Source: an uncultured Eubacteriales bacterium (GTDB lineage: Bacteria > Bacillota > Clostridia > Oscillospirales > QAKW01). From it: a DNA stretch of 17,227 bases. The stretch is taken from contig CAKRPM010000004.1 of the NCBI GenBank assembly GCA_934378025.1, positions 1 to 17,227 of the forward strand. Direction: 5' to 3'. The notes under the pieces are model-generated. The model ran no database searches, was not told where the DNA came from, and saw nothing but the letters and a program-made list of their open reading frames with translations. The translations under genes and the position numbers were made by a program. Shown piece after piece: positions 15,570 to 17,227 of the stretch. The first letter of the stretch is position 1. Each line of letters begins with the position of its first letter.

Positions 15570-15938
15570 TTACAGTACCTCAGGAGCAAGAGAAAGAATT
15601 TTCAAAAACTCTTTATCTCTCAGCTCTCTGGCAACCGGCCCAAAGATACGGGTACCTTTTGGGTTTTTATCTTCATTGACAATGACAGCTGCGTTCTCAT
15701 CAAAACGGATGAAGGAACCGTCAGCTCTCTTTACGCCCTTAACGGAGCGAACGATCACGGCTTTCACGACATCGCCTTTTTTAACGCTGCCGCCCGGAGC
15801 CGCTTTCTTTACAGAACAAACAACCACATCGCCGATGTTGGCATATCTTCTTCTGGTGCCGCCGAGCACGCGAATGCACATCAGTTCTTTTGCACCGGTG
15901 TTGTCCGCAACATTCAGATAAGTCTGTTGTTGTATCAC
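15570..15938 (-). CDS. rplN: 50S ribosomal protein L14
   Basis: L14 is in the intersubunit face of the large subunit next to L19, where the silencing factor RsfS binds in other bacteria. The 122 residues show [27 protein letters not shown] and the C-terminal [26 protein letters not shown], both diagnostic. The start codon is GTG, preceded by AAGGAGGACAAAGTC. It lies 34 bases after rpsQ, one of the wider gaps of the run. Confidence 0.98.
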   Translation of the reverse strand: MIQQQTYLNVADNTGAKELMCIRVLGGTRRRYANIGDVVVCSVKKAAPGGSVKKGDVVKAVIVRSVKGVKRADGSFIRFDENAAVIVNEDKNPKGTRIFGPVARELRDKEFLKILSLAPEVL

Positions 15939-15972
15939 GACTTTGTCCTCCTTTAAATTTTAGGTAGTTTTG

Positions 15973-16230
15973 TTATTTTGCTTTTTCGATAATGCGGACC
16001 AAACGCCAGTTTTTGTCTTTCGACAAGGGTCTGGTTTCCATGATCTCCACGGTATCGCCCACACCGCACTCATTCTTCTCATCGTGAGCCTTAAGCTTGA
16101 GCGTGGTTTTAATAACCTTTCCGTATAAAGGATGCTTAACATTGTCGGCAATCGCAACTACGATGGTTTTATCCATTTTATCGCTGACCACTTTGCCAAC
16201 GCGTTTTTTTCTTAAATTTCTTTCAGCCAC
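15973..16230 (-). CDS. rpsQ: 30S ribosomal protein S17
   Basis: S17 is an OB-fold primary 16S rRNA binder in the small-subunit body. The 85 residues start [29 protein letters not shown], then have [48 protein letters not shown], the family core. The start codon is GTG (GTGGCTGAAAGA) with a GGGAAAGGAG site upstream. It lies 27 bases after rpmC. Confidence 0.97.
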   Translation of the reverse strand: MAERNLRKKRVGKVVSDKMDKTIVVAIADNVKHPLYGKVIKTTLKLKAHDEKNECGVGDTVEIMETRPLSKDKNWRLVRIIEKAK

Positions 16231-16257
16231 TTGCTTTTACTCCTTTCCCAAAAAAAG

Positions 16258-16458
16258 TTATTTACTTTCCTTGAGTTCCCTTTCACGAAGAATAGTGTTC
16301 ACTCTTGCAATGTCTTTTTTAACAGCAACAATTCTCTGCGGATTATCCAGCTGATTGGTGCTGTGCTGGAACTTCAAATGGAAAAGCTCCTCTTTCAGGT
16401 CATTGAGTTTTTTGCTGAGTTCTTCGAAACTCATATCTCTTACTTCGTTAGCCTTCAT
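16258..16458 (-). CDS. rpmC: 50S ribosomal protein L29
   Basis: L29 is a two-helix protein at the tunnel exit, near the signal recognition particle and trigger-factor docking site. The 66 residues show [31 protein letters not shown] and the typical [22 protein letters not shown]. The start ATG overlaps the rplP stop by four bases (ATGA), so it is likely translated by the ribosome ending rplP. Confidence 0.97.
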   Translation of the reverse strand: MKANEVRDMSFEELSKKLNDLKEELFHLKFQHSTNQLDNPQRIVAVKKDIARVNTILRERELKESK

Positions 16459-16886
16459 TCTTGTTCACCGCCTGTCACTGTTTCTTTTTTAATGAACTTG
16501 CATTTGATCGGAAGTTTGTGGGACGCAAGACGCATGGCCTCTCTTGCCATATCCTCCGGGATATCCGCAACCTCAAAAAGGACTCTGCCGGGTTTTACAA
16601 CCGCTACCCAATATTCCGGACTGCCTTTACCGGAACCCATGCGGGTTTCAGCCGGCTTTTGCGTAACCGGTTTGTCGGGGAATACCTTAATCCATACACG
16701 ACCGCCTCTTTTCAAGAAACGAGTCAGCGCGATACGGGCAGCCTCAATCTGATTGTTGGTCAGCCAGCACGGCTCCGTAGCAACCAGACCGAATTCACCG
16801 TACGCCAGTGTATTGCCGCGGGTTGCCTTGCCTTTCATGCGGCCTCTCTGCACTTTTCTGTACTTAGTTCTCTTCGGGATTAACAT
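16455..16886 (-). CDS. rplP: 50S ribosomal protein L16
   Basis: L16 lies near the A and P tRNA sites, on 23S rRNA helices at the elbow of the tRNAs, and is needed for a functional peptidyl transferase centre. The 143 residues show [59 protein letters not shown] and the C-terminal VTGGEQE. The start ATG overlaps the rpsC stop by one base (TAATG), and the GGAGGC site is in the end of rpsC. Confidence 0.98.
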   Translation of the reverse strand: MLIPKRTKYRKVQRGRMKGKATRGNTLAYGEFGLVATEPCWLTNNQIEAARIALTRFLKRGGRVWIKVFPDKPVTQKPAETRMGSGKGSPEYWVAVVKPGRVLFEVADIPEDMAREAMRLASHKLPIKCKFIKKETVTGGEQE

Positions 16887-17227
16887 TATTTATTGCCTCC
16901 TTCCTTTTTGTTGGAAGCTCTTTTGGTTTCGTTAAGGATTTCGCCCTTGTAGATCCAAACCTTAACGCCGATTTTACCGTAGGTCGTGTTGGCCTCGGCG
17001 AAACCGTAGTCAATGTCGGCTCTCAGGGTTTGCAGCGGAATGGTACCCTCATGGTAGCTCTCGCTGCGGGCAATTTCAGCACCGTTCAGACGGCCGGAAA
17101 CCGCAACTTTAATACCTTTGGCTCCGGTTTTCATGGTTCTGCCGATCGCCTGTTTGGTGGCGCGACGGAACGCAATTCTTTTTTCCAGCTGAGCGGCAAT
17201 GTTCTCGGCCACCAACTGACTGTCGGT
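16886..17227 (-). CDS. rpsC: 30S ribosomal protein S3, C-terminal part (gene cut by window edge)
   Basis: The last 113 residues of S3, the protein of the small-subunit head that helps form the mRNA entry channel. The frame is open from the window edge to TAA, with [56 protein letters not shown] and the final [15 protein letters not shown]. The N-terminal KH domain lies outside the window. The gene's ATG is not seen; a TTG at 17215 is only an internal codon. It ends within the TAATG overlap with rplP. Confidence 0.96.
   Translation of the reverse strand, partial: TDSQLVAENIAAQLEKRIAFRRATKQAIGRTMKTGAKGIKVAVSGRLNGAEIARSESYHEGTIPLQTLRADIDYGFAEANTTYGKIGVKVWIYKGEILNETKRASNKKEGGNK

Noticed and set aside
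1..17227. CRISPR arrays, tRNA or rRNA genes, insertion sequences, att sites
   Set aside because: No repeat-spacer pattern, no tRNA-like clover-leaf ends, no transposase frame or terminal inverted repeats were seen; the only long repeat is the rhs core copy.

Overview
The window is from a Gram-positive, probably clostridial (Firmicutes/Bacillota) chromosome. It holds most of the S10-spc-alpha ribosomal protein supercluster, all on the minus strand, followed by an Rhs/YD-repeat polymorphic toxin locus on the same strand. The clostridial call rests on three points. secY-adk-map-infA-rpmJ lie inside the cluster. A KOW-domain RNA-binding gene sits between map and infA. rpsD lies between rpsK and rpoA, whereas in Bacillus subtilis it is elsewhere. 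Shine-Dalgarno sites are strong (AAGGAGG type), and S14, S4, L36, L24 and Adk all carry zinc-binding cysteine sets. I cannot fix the genus from sequence alone.

Right to left, in transcription order: partial rpsC, rplP, rpmC, rpsQ, rplN, rplX, rplE, rpsN (short zinc type), rpsH, rplF, rplR, rpsE, rpmD, rplO, secY, adk, map, a KOW-domain gene, infA, rpmJ, rpsM, rpsK, rpsD, rpoA, rplQ. Gaps are 0 to 34 bases or small overlaps, except 68 bases before rpoA, so this reads as one long transcript. It makes ribosomal proteins of both subunits, the Sec translocon channel, adenylate kinase, methionine aminopeptidase, initiation factor IF-1 and the RNA polymerase alpha subunit. The run ends in two back-to-back intrinsic terminators (5837 to 5758).

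Downstream is a 1700-residue Rhs/YD-repeat protein with no visible signal peptide. It has lectin-like/carbohydrate-binding-like segments, a conserved core ending at a DPEG motif (about residue 1524), and a short, AT-rich, unrecognised C-terminal tip of about 176 residues. Five bases after its stop is a 140-residue four-helix membrane protein, the obvious candidate immunity protein, followed by a strong hairpin terminator (88 to 121). Right after that terminator, the first 77 bases of the window repeat bases 2315 to 2391 of the rhs gene perfectly and in the same orientation. This is the start of a truncated, promoterless second copy of the core that runs out of the window, the hallmark of an orphan Rhs tip cassette that can be swapped in by recombination.

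The ribosomal section is conventional. The Rhs tip, its membrane-protein partner and the orphan core repeat are the parts most worth following up. No tRNA, rRNA, CRISPR array, insertion sequence or replication origin was seen, and no stretch over 300 bases lacks a gene.
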